NCBI GenBank assembly: GCA_937896265.1
Contig: CALBMD010000119.1
Location: 1 to 15,403, forward strand
Reading direction: 5' to 3'
Source: an uncultured Pseudomonadota bacterium
Lineage (GTDB): Bacteria > Bdellovibrionota_B > Oligoflexia > Oligoflexales > Bog-1112
Length of the DNA: 15,403 nt
Shown here piece after piece: positions 5,980-14,355 of the stretch (position 1 is the first letter of the stretch; the number at the start of each line of letters is the position of its first letter). A model generated the notes under the pieces. That model did not search any database and was not told where the DNA came from. It worked only from the letters and a program-made list of their open reading frames with translations. A program made the translations under genes and the position numbers.

Positions 5980-7545
5980 ATGAGCGATAAAAAATTTCCG
6001 AACCCAGAAGATATTCAAAAAGAATTCGAAGAGTTCGTTCAAAAAAAATTTGGCGGCCATGTCCATGTCATTGCCCAAGAGATCCCAACAAGTAAAATGC
6101 GACAAGAGCCAGAGGCTTCGACAGAAGCAGCCCCTACCGTGAAATTTGATTTAAATTTTGATCAAACGCCCAAAGAAATTAAAGCTCACTTAGATAAGTA
6201 TGTGATCGCCCAAGATGAAGCCAAAAAGGCGCTCGCTATTGCCGTTTGTGATCACTATAACCAAGTCGCCAAGTATCTAAAGAGCGACAAACAAAGCGAC
6301 TTTGAATACTCTAAACAGAATGTTTTAATCCTCGGCCCCACTGGCGTTGGCAAAACCTATCTCGTACGGCAAGTGGCAAAGCTCATCGGTGTACCTTTTG
6401 TCCGCGCTGACGCCACCAAGTTTTCAGAAACCGGCTACATGGGTGCCAATGTTGATGATCTCATTCGCGATCTTGTCCAACAAGCAGGAAACGATATCGA
6501 AAGAGCCCAGTTTGGTATCGTCTATATCGATGAGATCGATAAATTAGCTTCTGCTCAAGGCCATACAGGACGCGATGTTTCAGGGCGCGGCGTCCAGCTT
6601 GGTTTATTAAAACTGATGGAAGAGACCGATGTCGATTTAAAATCAGCCCACGATCCAGTCTCACAAATGCAAGCTTTTATGGAAATGCAGCAAAAGGGAC
6701 GGATAGAAAAACAGGTTGTTAATACTCGCCATATTCTTTTTGTCGTAAGCGGCGCGTTTCCTGATCTTGATGAAATCATCGCTAAAAGAATTCACCGTGC
6801 TAATATTGGCTTTGCAAGCGAGGGAGATAGGGTCTCTCGCGATGACAAAACGGAACTTTTACAGCATGCAACCACTCAAGATTTTGTCAAATTTGGTTTT
6901 GAACCTGAGTTTGTTGGGCGCTTACCAATCCGCGTAGCTTGCTCTCCCTTGGACAAGGAAAAGCTGATAGCTATCTTAAAAAACACAGATGTTTCTATTT
7001 TGCGCCAATACCAAGAATCTTTTGGCGTCTACAATATTGAACTGTCCTTTACTGATCAAGCTATTGAACGAATTGCCGAATTGGCTCTTGAAGAGAAAAC
7101 CGGTGCGCGCGCACTTATGACAGTCTGTGAAAAAATCTTACGCGATTATAAGTTTGAGCTGCCATCAACTGAAATTTCAGAGTTAGTTGTTGATCGTGAT
7201 TTAATTGATGACCCCAAAGGATCCCTAGCTAGTCTTTTAGCCAAAGCGCCTAACAACTCAAAAAAACTCCACAAAGAAATTCGAGACTTTGAACGCGATT
7301 TTCTAACTAAGTATGATATGCAGATTCGCTTTGACCAAGAAGCCTGTGCTATGATTATGCAAAAGGCTGCTGCAACAAACTGTGAAATCTCTGCTTTTTG
7401 TAGCCAGACCTTATTTAGTTTTGAACATGGACTAAAACTCATCGAGCAAAATACCAAACAAAAAGAATTTTTGCTTGATAAAAGCGTCATTGAAAACCCA
7501 AAATCTGCTTTGGAAAAAATGGTCAAAGAGTCCTATAACGTCTAA
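5980..7545 (+). CDS. ClpX-like AAA+ unfoldase without zinc-binding domain
   Basis: A 521-residue AAA+ ATPase. TPKEIKAHLDKYVIAQDEAKKAL (63-85) matches the start of the ClpX ATPase core. Walker A GPTGVGKT (119-126), pore loop GYMG (152-155; GYVG in ClpX), Walker B VYIDEID (181-187), RDVSGRGVQ (198-206), FVGRLP (311-316) and sensor-2 GAR (375-377) all follow in ClpX order. NIGFASEG (275-282) sits where ClpX has its IGF loop for docking ClpP. Differences: no Cys4 zinc domain at the N-terminus, which is instead a charged 60-residue leader; the RKH loop region is replaced by a Met/Gln-rich insert (around 225-245); and there is an extra C-terminal domain of about 100 residues (420-521). It likely unfolds proteins in the cytosol, perhaps for ClpP, with different adaptor or substrate choice. 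HslU is unlikely because its long I-domain is absent. Confidence 0.82.
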   Translation: MSDKKFPNPEDIQKEFEEFVQKKFGGHVHVIAQEIPTSKMRQEPEASTEAAPTVKFDLNFDQTPKEIKAHLDKYVIAQDEAKKALAIAVCDHYNQVAKYLKSDKQSDFEYSKQNVLILGPTGVGKTYLVRQVAKLIGVPFVRADATKFSETGYMGANVDDLIRDLVQQAGNDIERAQFGIVYIDEIDKLASAQGHTGRDVSGRGVQLGLLKLMEETDVDLKSAHDPVSQMQAFMEMQQKGRIEKQVVNTRHILFVVSGAFPDLDEIIAKRIHRANIGFASEGDRVSRDDKTELLQHATTQDFVKFGFEPEFVGRLPIRVACSPLDKEKLIAILKNTDVSILRQYQESFGVYNIELSFTDQAIERIAELALEEKTGARALMTVCEKILRDYKFELPSTEISELVVDRDLIDDPKGSLASLLAKAPNNSKKLHKEIRDFERDFLTKYDMQIRFDQEACAMIMQKAAATNCEISAFCSQTLFSFEHGLKLIEQNTKQKEFLLDKSVIENPKSALEKMVKESYNV

Positions 7546-7559
7546 CAGAAGGCTTTGCT

Positions 7560-8423
7560 TTGAGCTGTCTTACATTGCTATTTGCAGCCTTGCGGACCAT
7601 TCTTTTAGCTTTGCCGCTGGCCATCGCCATGATGATAGGAGTGCTCATTGAGTTGAGCCTTGCGCCTTTAATCTGGCCGTTCTTTCCTAAGGTATATAAA
7701 AAGATCACTTTATTTTTCGCTAAACTTTGGTGGTTTCTTGCTGTCATGTGCTGCCGTCTGGCATGCTCTAAAATTGAACTCTTAGGTGACGAGATTCCGG
7801 CAAAAGAAAATGCTCTTGTGATTGCCAACCATCAAACAGGCGCAGATATTACTGTTCTTTTAGATTTAGCCTACCAGAAAAAGCAACTAGATGCCCTCAA
7901 GTGGTTTACTAAAGATACCTTAAAGTATGTGCCATTTTTTGGCTGGGGACTCTATTTAGCAGATGGTATTTTTGTGAAAAGATCATGGTTCAAAGACAAA
8001 AATAAAATCATCAAGATTTTTCATCGCATCCTTACTTATAAGCTTAATTTTTGGATCCTTTGCTTTGTCGAAGGCACAAGATTTAATCCCAAAAAAACAG
8101 TGCAAAGCGCTGCTTTTTTTCGCGCCAAAGGAATGAAGCCACTACGCTATGTACTAAAACCCAAGCCATCTGGCTTTATCGCCTCTTTAGAGCATTTGCG
8201 AGGACAAACACAAGCAGTTTATGATTTAACCATTATCTACCCAACTCAAAATCCTAAAATGAGAGACTATTTTTTAGCTCGCTATGACAAGATCATTATC
8301 CATTGCCGACGTTTCTCTATATCTGAAATGCCCAAAGAAGCGATTGATGATTGGTTACTGGCAAGATTTCAAGAAAAAGACGCTCTCATTGAATCTTATA
8401 GAAAGAACCTAAATTTCCAATGA
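7560..8423 (+). CDS. Membrane lysophospholipid acyltransferase (PlsC/YihG-like)
   Basis: A 287-residue LPLAT-family enzyme expected to transfer acyl groups to lysophospholipid or lysophosphatidic acid at the inner membrane. A hydrophobic N-terminus (about 5-65, likely one or two membrane segments) precedes catalytic block I NHQTGAD (90-96, His91 and Asp96), KWFTKDTLKYVPFFGWG (114-130), block II GIFVKR (136-141) and block III FVEGTRF (169-175). The later LKPKPSGFIASL segment and short C-terminal part resemble E. coli YihG and the LCLAT1/AGPAT4 branch rather than classical PlsC. The start is TTG at 7560, with AGAAGG seven bases upstream. It lies 14 bp after the ClpX-like gene, and its stop overlaps the next start in ATGA, indicating translational coupling. 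Exact acyl acceptor is unknown. Confidence 0.85.
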   Translation: MSCLTLLFAALRTILLALPLAIAMMIGVLIELSLAPLIWPFFPKVYKKITLFFAKLWWFLAVMCCRLACSKIELLGDEIPAKENALVIANHQTGADITVLLDLAYQKKQLDALKWFTKDTLKYVPFFGWGLYLADGIFVKRSWFKDKNKIIKIFHRILTYKLNFWILCFVEGTRFNPKKTVQSAAFFRAKGMKPLRYVLKPKPSGFIASLEHLRGQTQAVYDLTIIYPTQNPKMRDYFLARYDKIIIHCRRFSISEMPKEAIDDWLLARFQEKDALIESYRKNLNFQ

Positions 8424-10201
8424 CTATTCTGATTGGCTGTCAAAAGGCAGCAAAGAGTTTTTCTGACCGTTTTCTTTTTCAAAACCTTGATTTTAAAGTG
8501 ATGGAGAGGTCTCGTATCGGTTTAATTGGCCCTAACGCCTCAGGTAAATCGACATTACTGAAAGTGCTAGCAGGAACTGAAGAGCTTGATGAGGGCCTAT
8601 GTACCCGCAAAAAAGGCTGTCAGATCAGCGTTGTTGAACAGATCGCTTCCTATGATCCTGAGCAGACAGTGGCGCAGATTATAGCCAAAGAAGCAACAAA
8701 AATAGGCCACCCAAGTCTGCAAATTGATCACATGGTGCGCTCTATCACGAATCAAAATAACCTCGACGCGCAAGCAAAAATTGCTAGCCTTTCAGGAGGC
8801 ATGCTAAAAAAGCTACAGATAGCTTGTAGCAGCATCGGTATGATTGATCTTTTGTTACTTGATGAACCAACAAACCATCTTGATAATGAAACAAAAAATT
8901 GGCTTGCTAGCTACTTGCAAAAAGCACCCTTTGCTTGGGTTCTTATTAGCCATGATCGCTACTTTCTCAATCAAACAATTAAGGAAGTCCTTGAAATAAA
9001 CAAGGCTTTTGCGATGGGATGGGTTTTAACACAAGGCAACTATGATGAACATGTAACACAGAAAGCTGCTCTTTTAACTTCTCAAGCTGAAAAGCGGCAA
9101 TCCCTTAGCCAAAAAATGAAAAGCGAAAACGAGTGGCTCTCGCGCAACCCCAAAGCACGTGGCACAAAAGCTAAGTATCGTGTTGATGCTGCTCTCGAAC
9201 TACAAGACCAAGTGCAGAAATTAAACCGTCTGCATCAAACACCTAAAACTGACTTAGCTTTCGAAGCTAGCGGCCGAAAGACCAAAAAGCTAATAGAAGC
9301 TATAGATCTCACCTTTGGCATCAAAGATAAAACGATTGCACAAGGTTTTAATTTAATCTTATCAAAGGGAGCAAAGCTTGGTGTTTTAGGACCTAACGGC
9401 ATTGGTAAAAGTACGTTACTACGTGTCTTTGCAGGTAGTTTAGCAGCTACCAAAGGGCAATTACGCAAGGCAGAGGATCTAAAGCTTGTTTACTTTGATC
9501 AAAAAAGACAAGAGCTCGATGAAAGTTTAACGCTTAAAAATTATCTTTGCCCAGATAGCGATAAAGTAGTTGTTGCTAACCAGAGTTATCATATTGTCAG
9601 CTGGGCTGGTCGATTTGGCTTCAACCGTGAACAATTAGATAAAAGGCTCGGCTTTTTTTCCGGAGGCGAAAAGGCCAAAGCTGTTATTGCTAAGCTTATG
9701 ACCGAACCTGCCGACGTACTCCTTCTTGACGAACCGACAAATGATCTCGATATCGAAACCATTGAAAATCTAGAGGCTTCTCTCCTTGATTTTACAGGTG
9801 CTATTGTCATCGTCTCTCATGACCGTTATTTACTAGAAAATGTCTGTGATCAATTCTTAGGTTTTGATGGTGAGCAAAAGATCAATGTTTACCCTAGTAT
9901 TGACCAATGGCTTTTGCATAAAAAAGAGCAAGAAAAATCAGCTGATAAAAAAGTTCTGCCAAAAGGCGAAAAAGAGCCTAGCGCTAAACCTAAAAAACTT
10001 TCTTTTAAAGAAAAATTTGAGCTTGAAAATATTGAAGCCGTTATTCTTAACTTAGAAGAAAAACTCGAGGCTCTTAAAGAAAAAACCGCAAATCTTCTGG
10101 CGCAGCCTAAAGAGCTAGCGCAAGTGTGCTTAGAAATGGAACAAACACAAAGCCAAATCGATAGTCTTTATGAGCGCTGGGGCTATTTAGAAAGCCTCTA
10201 A
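8420..10201 (+). CDS. uup: ABC-F ATPase, Uup-like
   Basis: A soluble ABC-F protein of 593 residues with two nucleotide-binding domains and no membrane segments. NBD1: Walker A GPNASGKST (38-45 region), signature LSGGM (124-128), Walker B LLLLDEPTNHLD (around 144-155), switch SHDR. A charged linker (about 205-275) is the interdomain arm. NBD2: GPNGIGKST (324-332), FSGGE (413-417), LLLDEPTNDLD (434-444), SHDR (466-469). A Lys/Glu-rich tether leads to a C-terminal coiled coil (about 528-593) ending in LYERWGYLE, the pattern of the Uup C-terminal domain. ABC-F proteins act on ribosomes; Uup is also linked to transposon precise excision and DNA branch processing in E. coli. Its ATG overlaps the stop of the acyltransferase gene by four bases. 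Confidence 0.9.
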   Translation: MTILIGCQKAAKSFSDRFLFQNLDFKVMERSRIGLIGPNASGKSTLLKVLAGTEELDEGLCTRKKGCQISVVEQIASYDPEQTVAQIIAKEATKIGHPSLQIDHMVRSITNQNNLDAQAKIASLSGGMLKKLQIACSSIGMIDLLLLDEPTNHLDNETKNWLASYLQKAPFAWVLISHDRYFLNQTIKEVLEINKAFAMGWVLTQGNYDEHVTQKAALLTSQAEKRQSLSQKMKSENEWLSRNPKARGTKAKYRVDAALELQDQVQKLNRLHQTPKTDLAFEASGRKTKKLIEAIDLTFGIKDKTIAQGFNLILSKGAKLGVLGPNGIGKSTLLRVFAGSLAATKGQLRKAEDLKLVYFDQKRQELDESLTLKNYLCPDSDKVVVANQSYHIVSWAGRFGFNREQLDKRLGFFSGGEKAKAVIAKLMTEPADVLLLDEPTNDLDIETIENLEASLLDFTGAIVIVSHDRYLLENVCDQFLGFDGEQKINVYPSIDQWLLHKKEQEKSADKKVLPKGEKEPSAKPKKLSFKEKFELENIEAVILNLEEKLEALKEKTANLLAQPKELAQVCLEMEQTQSQIDSLYERWGYLESL

Positions 10202-10287
10202 TCTCAAGATAATACAGATCTAAAGCTTTATAACCAAACTCCGATGAGCTAATAAGCAACCGCAATGCTTTTAGGCAGGGAGCCTTT

Positions 10288-11496
10288 TTGGTCATAAATT
10301 TTGGCAAAAAAATTCTTTTTCCCTTCTTCTTGTTTGCTGCTTGCAATCAAGGCTCTACCATAAGATCAAAAAGTGGCGGCCTTGATGAAGACAATAGACT
10401 AAAAGCACCTAACGCTACCTTCCAACCGCTGCCTGACCGGCCAAAAGAGCAAGTCTCTGCGTTTGATCTCGATGATTCACAATTTATGGCTACCAACTTC
10501 GTAGCTGGCAAACAGGCCTATTATGATACTCAAGCTATATCGTTAAATTGGACAATGCCATTAAACGCTGATTATGTGCAAATTGTTCGCTGCTTTAATG
10601 GTGCCGATTTATCGGCTGCTGGCCCATCAACCATGTCGATTAGAGATGTCACGCTATCTGGCATGACTCTTCTGCAAAAAACAGCTTGGTTTAGATCTCA
10701 ACATGTTTTCGATGTTTCTTTAGCTGCTAGTGAATTTTGCACCATGATTACCAACGGGACAACGCAAAACTTTTTTATTGATGACTTTTCACCTTCGACT
10801 TCTTCAGTAACACCAACGCGAAAATCGCTCTTTTATCTGTTAAGAACCTGCATTAATCCAGGAAGACTCATCGATCAAAACAAAACCAGTTCACGCAATT
10901 GTTCTGCCCAGGTTGCTTTAAGTACACCAGATGTTAAAGATTATACTAGCAAATATGGTGAAGCGGCTCTTAAAGCAAGACAAGAAGAAGCAACCGCTAG
11001 CAATAATGTGGAGAGGCTGGCAAACCAAATGCGCTACGAAGCGCTTGCAACTGCTGCTGCCTACGATAATTGTGCTACCAACAACCAACAACTGCAGATT
11101 GCTGCACAAGTTCGCAATAGCATTTTAATGCTAGCCGCCATTGCTCTTGAACTTGTTATGAATATTGCATCCATTCGAGAAATTGCCAAGAAATACCCAA
11201 CAATCTCGCAATATATCAAAAAAAATAAACTCAGCATTGCCTTTATGGACACTGCTCAGGTCGGTTTTGCTCTCCAAGGAACACTTTTTGGCGCCCCCTT
11301 AAAGAATCTCTTTAGCAATGCTAATGACATGCCAAGAACTTGTGTTGAAGGCTACGAGCACTTTAAGACATTGACACTACTAAAAGACCAAATGCCAGCC
11401 GCTTTGGGAGATGTTGCTTTTAAAAAATATCGCCGACAGATGATGGATCAAGGGCTAGAAGTACAAGCAGGCAAAGATTTAGAGACACCAAATTAG
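10288..11496 (+). CDS. Lipoprotein, six-cysteine paralogue A
   Basis: Unrecognised family. The 402-residue product starts MVINFGKKILFPFFLFAAC: basic n-region, hydrophobic core and a lipobox with Cys19, so it should be lipidated and exported. Six further cysteines (102, 151, 188, 205, 262, 352) match in order those of the next gene's product. Shared local patterns include ADYVQIVRC, an RDV-(x)n-AWF stretch, a Phe-Tyr followed by Cys-Ile (LFYLL...CIN) and a Cys after a helical repeat. A hydrophobic segment at about 277-295 (SILMLAAIALELVMNIAS) and a second, weaker one at 322-335 may form a membrane hairpin. The start is TTG at 10288, with AGGGAG (10277-10282) five bases upstream. It lies 86 bp after uup; a weak AGGC-AGGGA-GCCT hairpin overlaps its ribosome-binding site. 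Confidence 0.75.
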   Translation: MVINFGKKILFPFFLFAACNQGSTIRSKSGGLDEDNRLKAPNATFQPLPDRPKEQVSAFDLDDSQFMATNFVAGKQAYYDTQAISLNWTMPLNADYVQIVRCFNGADLSAAGPSTMSIRDVTLSGMTLLQKTAWFRSQHVFDVSLAASEFCTMITNGTTQNFFIDDFSPSTSSVTPTRKSLFYLLRTCINPGRLIDQNKTSSRNCSAQVALSTPDVKDYTSKYGEAALKARQEEATASNNVERLANQMRYEALATAAAYDNCATNNQQLQIAAQVRNSILMLAAIALELVMNIASIREIAKKYPTISQYIKKNKLSIAFMDTAQVGFALQGTLFGAPLKNLFSNANDMPRTCVEGYEHFKTLTLLKDQMPAALGDVAFKKYRRQMMDQGLEVQAGKDLETPN

Positions 11497-11542
11497 CGCA
11501 GGAACAAATTACAAAGCAAGCGCTGGTGCCAAATTAATGATT

Positions 11543-11547
11543 GGGGA
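11543..11547 (+). promoter_or_regulatory. Ribosome-binding site deciding the start of paralogue B
   Basis: GGGGA four bases before the ATG at 11552 favours that codon over the in-frame ATG at 11537, which has no such signal and would put acidic Asp in the signal peptide. Confidence 0.55.
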
Positions 11548-11551
11548 TAGC

Positions 11552-12850
11552 ATGAAGTTTGTGGCTCTAGTTTTTATCTTGCTTGTAGGTGGATGCAATC
11601 AAAATTCGACTGTTAAAAATCAGCCTAATTCCGGTGGAGGAACAGGCGGATCAGGTGGTACCTCAGGATCTGGAGCAGGTGGCGATGTTACACAGAGCCA
11701 TTTTAAAGACCCATCAACAGTAGCCATAGGCCTGACGGAAGAAGTAACCATTGCTGATTCTGTTATTATTGCCGGCTATAAAGTACCAACTCTTAAGTTT
11801 GATTTAAAAGATGCAGATTTTGTACAAGTTATTCGCTGCGCTGCAAGCTATGATTTTCGTACACCAGATGGTAGAACTCTAAGAGATGTACAAGGTCAAC
11901 GCAACTTTCGCGATCTTCGTGGTGCCTGGTTCTTAGCTATAGCTGACTCGCTAAACTGTAAGATTATTGGAGAACGCGTCATTACTAACCCTATGCCCGA
12001 TTTAACCTCACCAACAGGATCTTTTTATTATGTTGCCAATCCATGCATCGACAAAGAAAGCTCCAAAAGCTACAAAACAGACTGTAGCTATGATCTGAAA
12101 AAATCAGCCAGCTTTTCTTATACCAATACGCAGCAAGACAATGTCTTGAAAAAAATTATTGAAATCAATGGCATACAAGCTGAACTCAATGGCTATTTGA
12201 TTACAGAGCGCCTTCTTATCGCTCGCCTTGCTAATGCAATTAATGCCTGCGAAAACCTTCTTGCTCAAGATCAATCATTAAATTCTTTTAAACGCGGTCT
12301 TATGCAAATGGGATTTTTAATTGCTGGTTTTGTTGTAGGTGGCGTTATTGGTTCTTTTACCCCGATGGGGGCCTGGAATATGGCTATTATGCTTGGCATG
12401 ATCTCTGGCACAGCTTTTTTTGAACTAGCAAATTCAAGGGGAGGAACTCGCTGGCCTGCAGAGATTCAAAATGAATGTGTCGATCCTGATGTCAAAGCAA
12501 CAACACAGGCCGAACGAGATGCTGCCGTTGCTAATGACAGAATTGGAGCAGAAGGGCGGTTTGCTGGAAAATATGAAGAGGCCTTTCGTTTTGGCGAACT
12601 TACAAAGCAGCTTGAAGCCCTCATTGAGCCGCAAAACGGTCCTATTGCTAGCGCAACAAAAAAATTTCAAGAGGCACAACAAGAGCTCTTTTTGTTGCAA
12701 GCTAATGTCATGCTTTATAATGAAGGAATTAACAAATTTACTCAAGGAGCTAGCATAAAAGATCTTTCCACTCTTTATGAAAAAGCACTTGATTTGAGTA
12801 GTAACCTAAACACAGGGACTGGCGGAGGCACAGGCAGTGCGACTGAGTAA
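11552..12850 (+). CDS. Lipoprotein, six-cysteine paralogue B
   Basis: A 432-residue product starting MKFVALVFILLVGGC, a clear lipobox (V-G-G-C, Cys15). A Gly/Ser-rich tether (residues 27-44) follows, typical of a flexible linker from the membrane anchor. Cysteines 96, 136, 165, 178, 233 and 309 parallel 102, 151, 188, 205, 262 and 352 of the upstream gene product; ADFVQVIRC matches ADYVQIVRC and NPCIDKESSKSYKTDC matches RTCINPGRLIDQNKT plus Cys. Two strong hydrophobic segments (about 250-268 and 272-291, Gly-rich) form a likely membrane hairpin, followed by a helical Glu/Gln/Ala-rich region (about 340-415) and a Gly/Thr tail. Function is unknown. Tandem arrangement and matching cysteine spacing indicate duplication and divergence; both are likely envelope proteins. 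Confidence 0.77.
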   Translation: MKFVALVFILLVGGCNQNSTVKNQPNSGGGTGGSGGTSGSGAGGDVTQSHFKDPSTVAIGLTEEVTIADSVIIAGYKVPTLKFDLKDADFVQVIRCAASYDFRTPDGRTLRDVQGQRNFRDLRGAWFLAIADSLNCKIIGERVITNPMPDLTSPTGSFYYVANPCIDKESSKSYKTDCSYDLKKSASFSYTNTQQDNVLKKIIEINGIQAELNGYLITERLLIARLANAINACENLLAQDQSLNSFKRGLMQMGFLIAGFVVGGVIGSFTPMGAWNMAIMLGMISGTAFFELANSRGGTRWPAEIQNECVDPDVKATTQAERDAAVANDRIGAEGRFAGKYEEAFRFGELTKQLEALIEPQNGPIASATKKFQEAQQELFLLQANVMLYNEGINKFTQGASIKDLSTLYEKALDLSSNLNTGTGGGTGSATE

Positions 12851-12928
12851 TAGTTACATATGGAATTTACGAAAAAAACCAGTTAATTTAAATAACTAAA
12901 GAAATATTGGTAGCCATAATGGAGAGCT

Positions 12929-14047
12929 ATGCCTTTCTCAATCTTAATCCTTGATGACGAGCCCATTTCGCTCAAATTCATGACAAAAATTTTAGAAAGC
13001 TATTTAAGTGAACAAGTGCAGCTTTTCCCATGCAGCGCTTCGACACAGGCGCTTGATCTGCTTGCAACCAGAACTATCGATATTGCCCTGTCAGATATAA
13101 AAATGCCTGATATCGATGGCATTACTCTTTTAAGCAAGTTTCGAAAAGCAGGCGCTAATACATTTTTCATTATGGTCTCAGCCTTTGCTAACAAGCAAAT
13201 AGCTGTGGAATCATTGCGTCTTGGTGCTTTTGATTTTGTTGAAAAACCGGTGCAAAAAGATCAGCTCATCTCATCAGTAAAAAGAGCCTTAGAACAGATC
13301 CGCTTAACAAGAGATTTAAATGAAGCTCAAGCCAAAAGCATTGAGTCTGAACGCTTAGCCTCCCTTGGTCTTATGGCAGGAAATATTGCTCATGAGATAT
13401 CGACACCGCTAACTATTATGAATTCCTTGATCGAGGAATACTTTCGCGAGCCAGAAATCTTTGATTTAGCTTTGGCTATGAAGCAATTCCGCAGCATGAA
13501 TGATCGCGTTTCAAAGATCGTTAAATCGCTGAAAAACCTTGCCTGGGCTGGCGAGTCAAGCGAACCAGAAATGGTGCCAGTTAGCACCATCCTGGATGAC
13601 ATTGTTAATTTATCAAGCCTACAACTCAAGCATAAAAAAATCACCCTTGACGTCCAAGCTCCTGTGGAAAATTCTTTAATTTTCTGTGAGCGCATCAGCC
13701 TTTCGCAAGTTCTTCTAAACTTAGTCAATAACGCCATTGATGCCGTTGAGGCATTACCGAAAAAATGGATTAAAATTCGAATTCAAAAAGAGGGAGAAAA
13801 TACTATTTTTTCTGTAATAGATGCGGGCAAGGGCATCGACGAATCGCTACATACAAAAATCTTCGAACCCTTTTTTACGACAAAAAAAATGGGGCGAGGT
13901 GTTGGCTTAGGTCTAAGCAATGCCTTAAGAGTGGTGAGTTATTTAGGTGGGACACTCACTATTGATAAACAGAATCCAAATACATCATTTGTTATCTCCT
14001 TACCTACAGATCCACCAAAGTTATCTAGCACTACTCCGCGGATTTAG
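12929..14047 (+). CDS. Response-regulator/histidine kinase fusion (REC-HisKA-HATPase)
   Basis: A cytosolic signalling protein of 372 residues with a receiver first and kinase core second. Receiver: acidic pair Asp9-Asp10, phospho-acceptor Asp56 in LSDIKMPD, Ser84 in VSAF and Lys107 in EKPV. A coiled linker (about 115-142) leads to the H-box GNIAHEISTPL with His155. ATPase domain: N-box LVNNAIDAV (265-273), G1 DAGKGI (298-303), F-box FEPFFTTK (312-319), G2 GVGLGLS (324-330). No transmembrane segment or DNA-binding output is seen, so the signal must come through the receiver, which probably controls the kinase, with output to a separate regulator elsewhere. GGAG lies six bases before the ATG. 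It is 78 bp after the lipoprotein gene, so it may or may not share its transcript. Confidence 0.92.
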   Translation: MPFSILILDDEPISLKFMTKILESYLSEQVQLFPCSASTQALDLLATRTIDIALSDIKMPDIDGITLLSKFRKAGANTFFIMVSAFANKQIAVESLRLGAFDFVEKPVQKDQLISSVKRALEQIRLTRDLNEAQAKSIESERLASLGLMAGNIAHEISTPLTIMNSLIEEYFREPEIFDLALAMKQFRSMNDRVSKIVKSLKNLAWAGESSEPEMVPVSTILDDIVNLSSLQLKHKKITLDVQAPVENSLIFCERISLSQVLLNLVNNAIDAVEALPKKWIKIRIQKEGENTIFSVIDAGKGIDESLHTKIFEPFFTTKKMGRGVGLGLSNALRVVSYLGGTLTIDKQNPNTSFVISLPTDPPKLSSTTPRI

Positions 14048-14058
14048 TTTTTAAGAGC

Positions 14059-14134
14059 TAGTTTGTAATGGCAGCCTGGCATAAAGCGGTGTTCTGGGGG
14101 TATGACCCCATATGCGTAACTTAAGGTTGGCGGA
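14059..14134 (+). repeat. Degenerate copy of the 3.4-kb palindromic element
   Basis: 14059-14099 matches 3681-3721 (spacer edge plus inner right arm) at 36 of 41 positions. After a short TATGACCCC segment, 14112-14134 matches the left end 3361-3384, with one base missing. The order (right-arm piece, then left-end piece) differs from the intact element, so this is a rearranged or internally deleted relative. The preceding 14044-14057 also resembles the outer arm TTTAGTTCTTAAAGG. It lies just after the stop codon of the kinase gene. Confidence 0.7.
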
Positions 14135-14355
14135 CAGCAAATGTAGTCAATTAGGAACTCGCTAACGCTCGTACAGGCCTAGAGTGGAGTTCACTCTCCA
14201 CCCTGGCCATTTTTTATTCGGCTTGATCAAAGCCCTACTCCAGTCCTTTTTTCAGCCGAAAAAATAATACGGCGGCAGGCGCAAAGCTAGTTCAAAGAAA
14301 AAATCCAATTTGCTATCAACTAGGCTAGCCCAGCGCCCCGAAAACTCACAGTGTT
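14135..14355. other. Non-coding tail of the 14048-14355 gap
   Basis: Together with the degenerate repeat, this gap between convergent genes holds no ORF. Several inverted repeats are visible: a terminator-like stem (14176-14215), CGGCT (14219-14223) with AGCCG (14254-14258), and GGCGC-AAA-GCTAG (14278-14290) with CTAGC-CCA-GCGCC (14325-14337) around a 34-base loop. Their roles are unknown. Confidence 0.4.
14176..14215 (+). terminator. Candidate Rho-independent terminator
   Basis: GGCC at 14176 can pair with GGCC at 14205 around an inner GTGGAG-TTCACT-CTCCAC stem, and a run of six T (14210-14215) follows one base later. It would end transcripts from the kinase operon. The stem has internal mismatches, so strength is uncertain. 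Confidence 0.45.

Noticed and set aside
5980..7545. HslU identity for the AAA+ protein
   Set aside because: The long HslU I-domain is absent, and the order and wording of motifs follow ClpX, including the GYMG pore loop and the IGF sequence.
14029..14240. Short CTACTCC direct repeats flanking the 14-kb repeat remnant as a target duplication
   Set aside because: Only seven bases, far from the recognisable element edges, and removal does not restore an obvious gene end.
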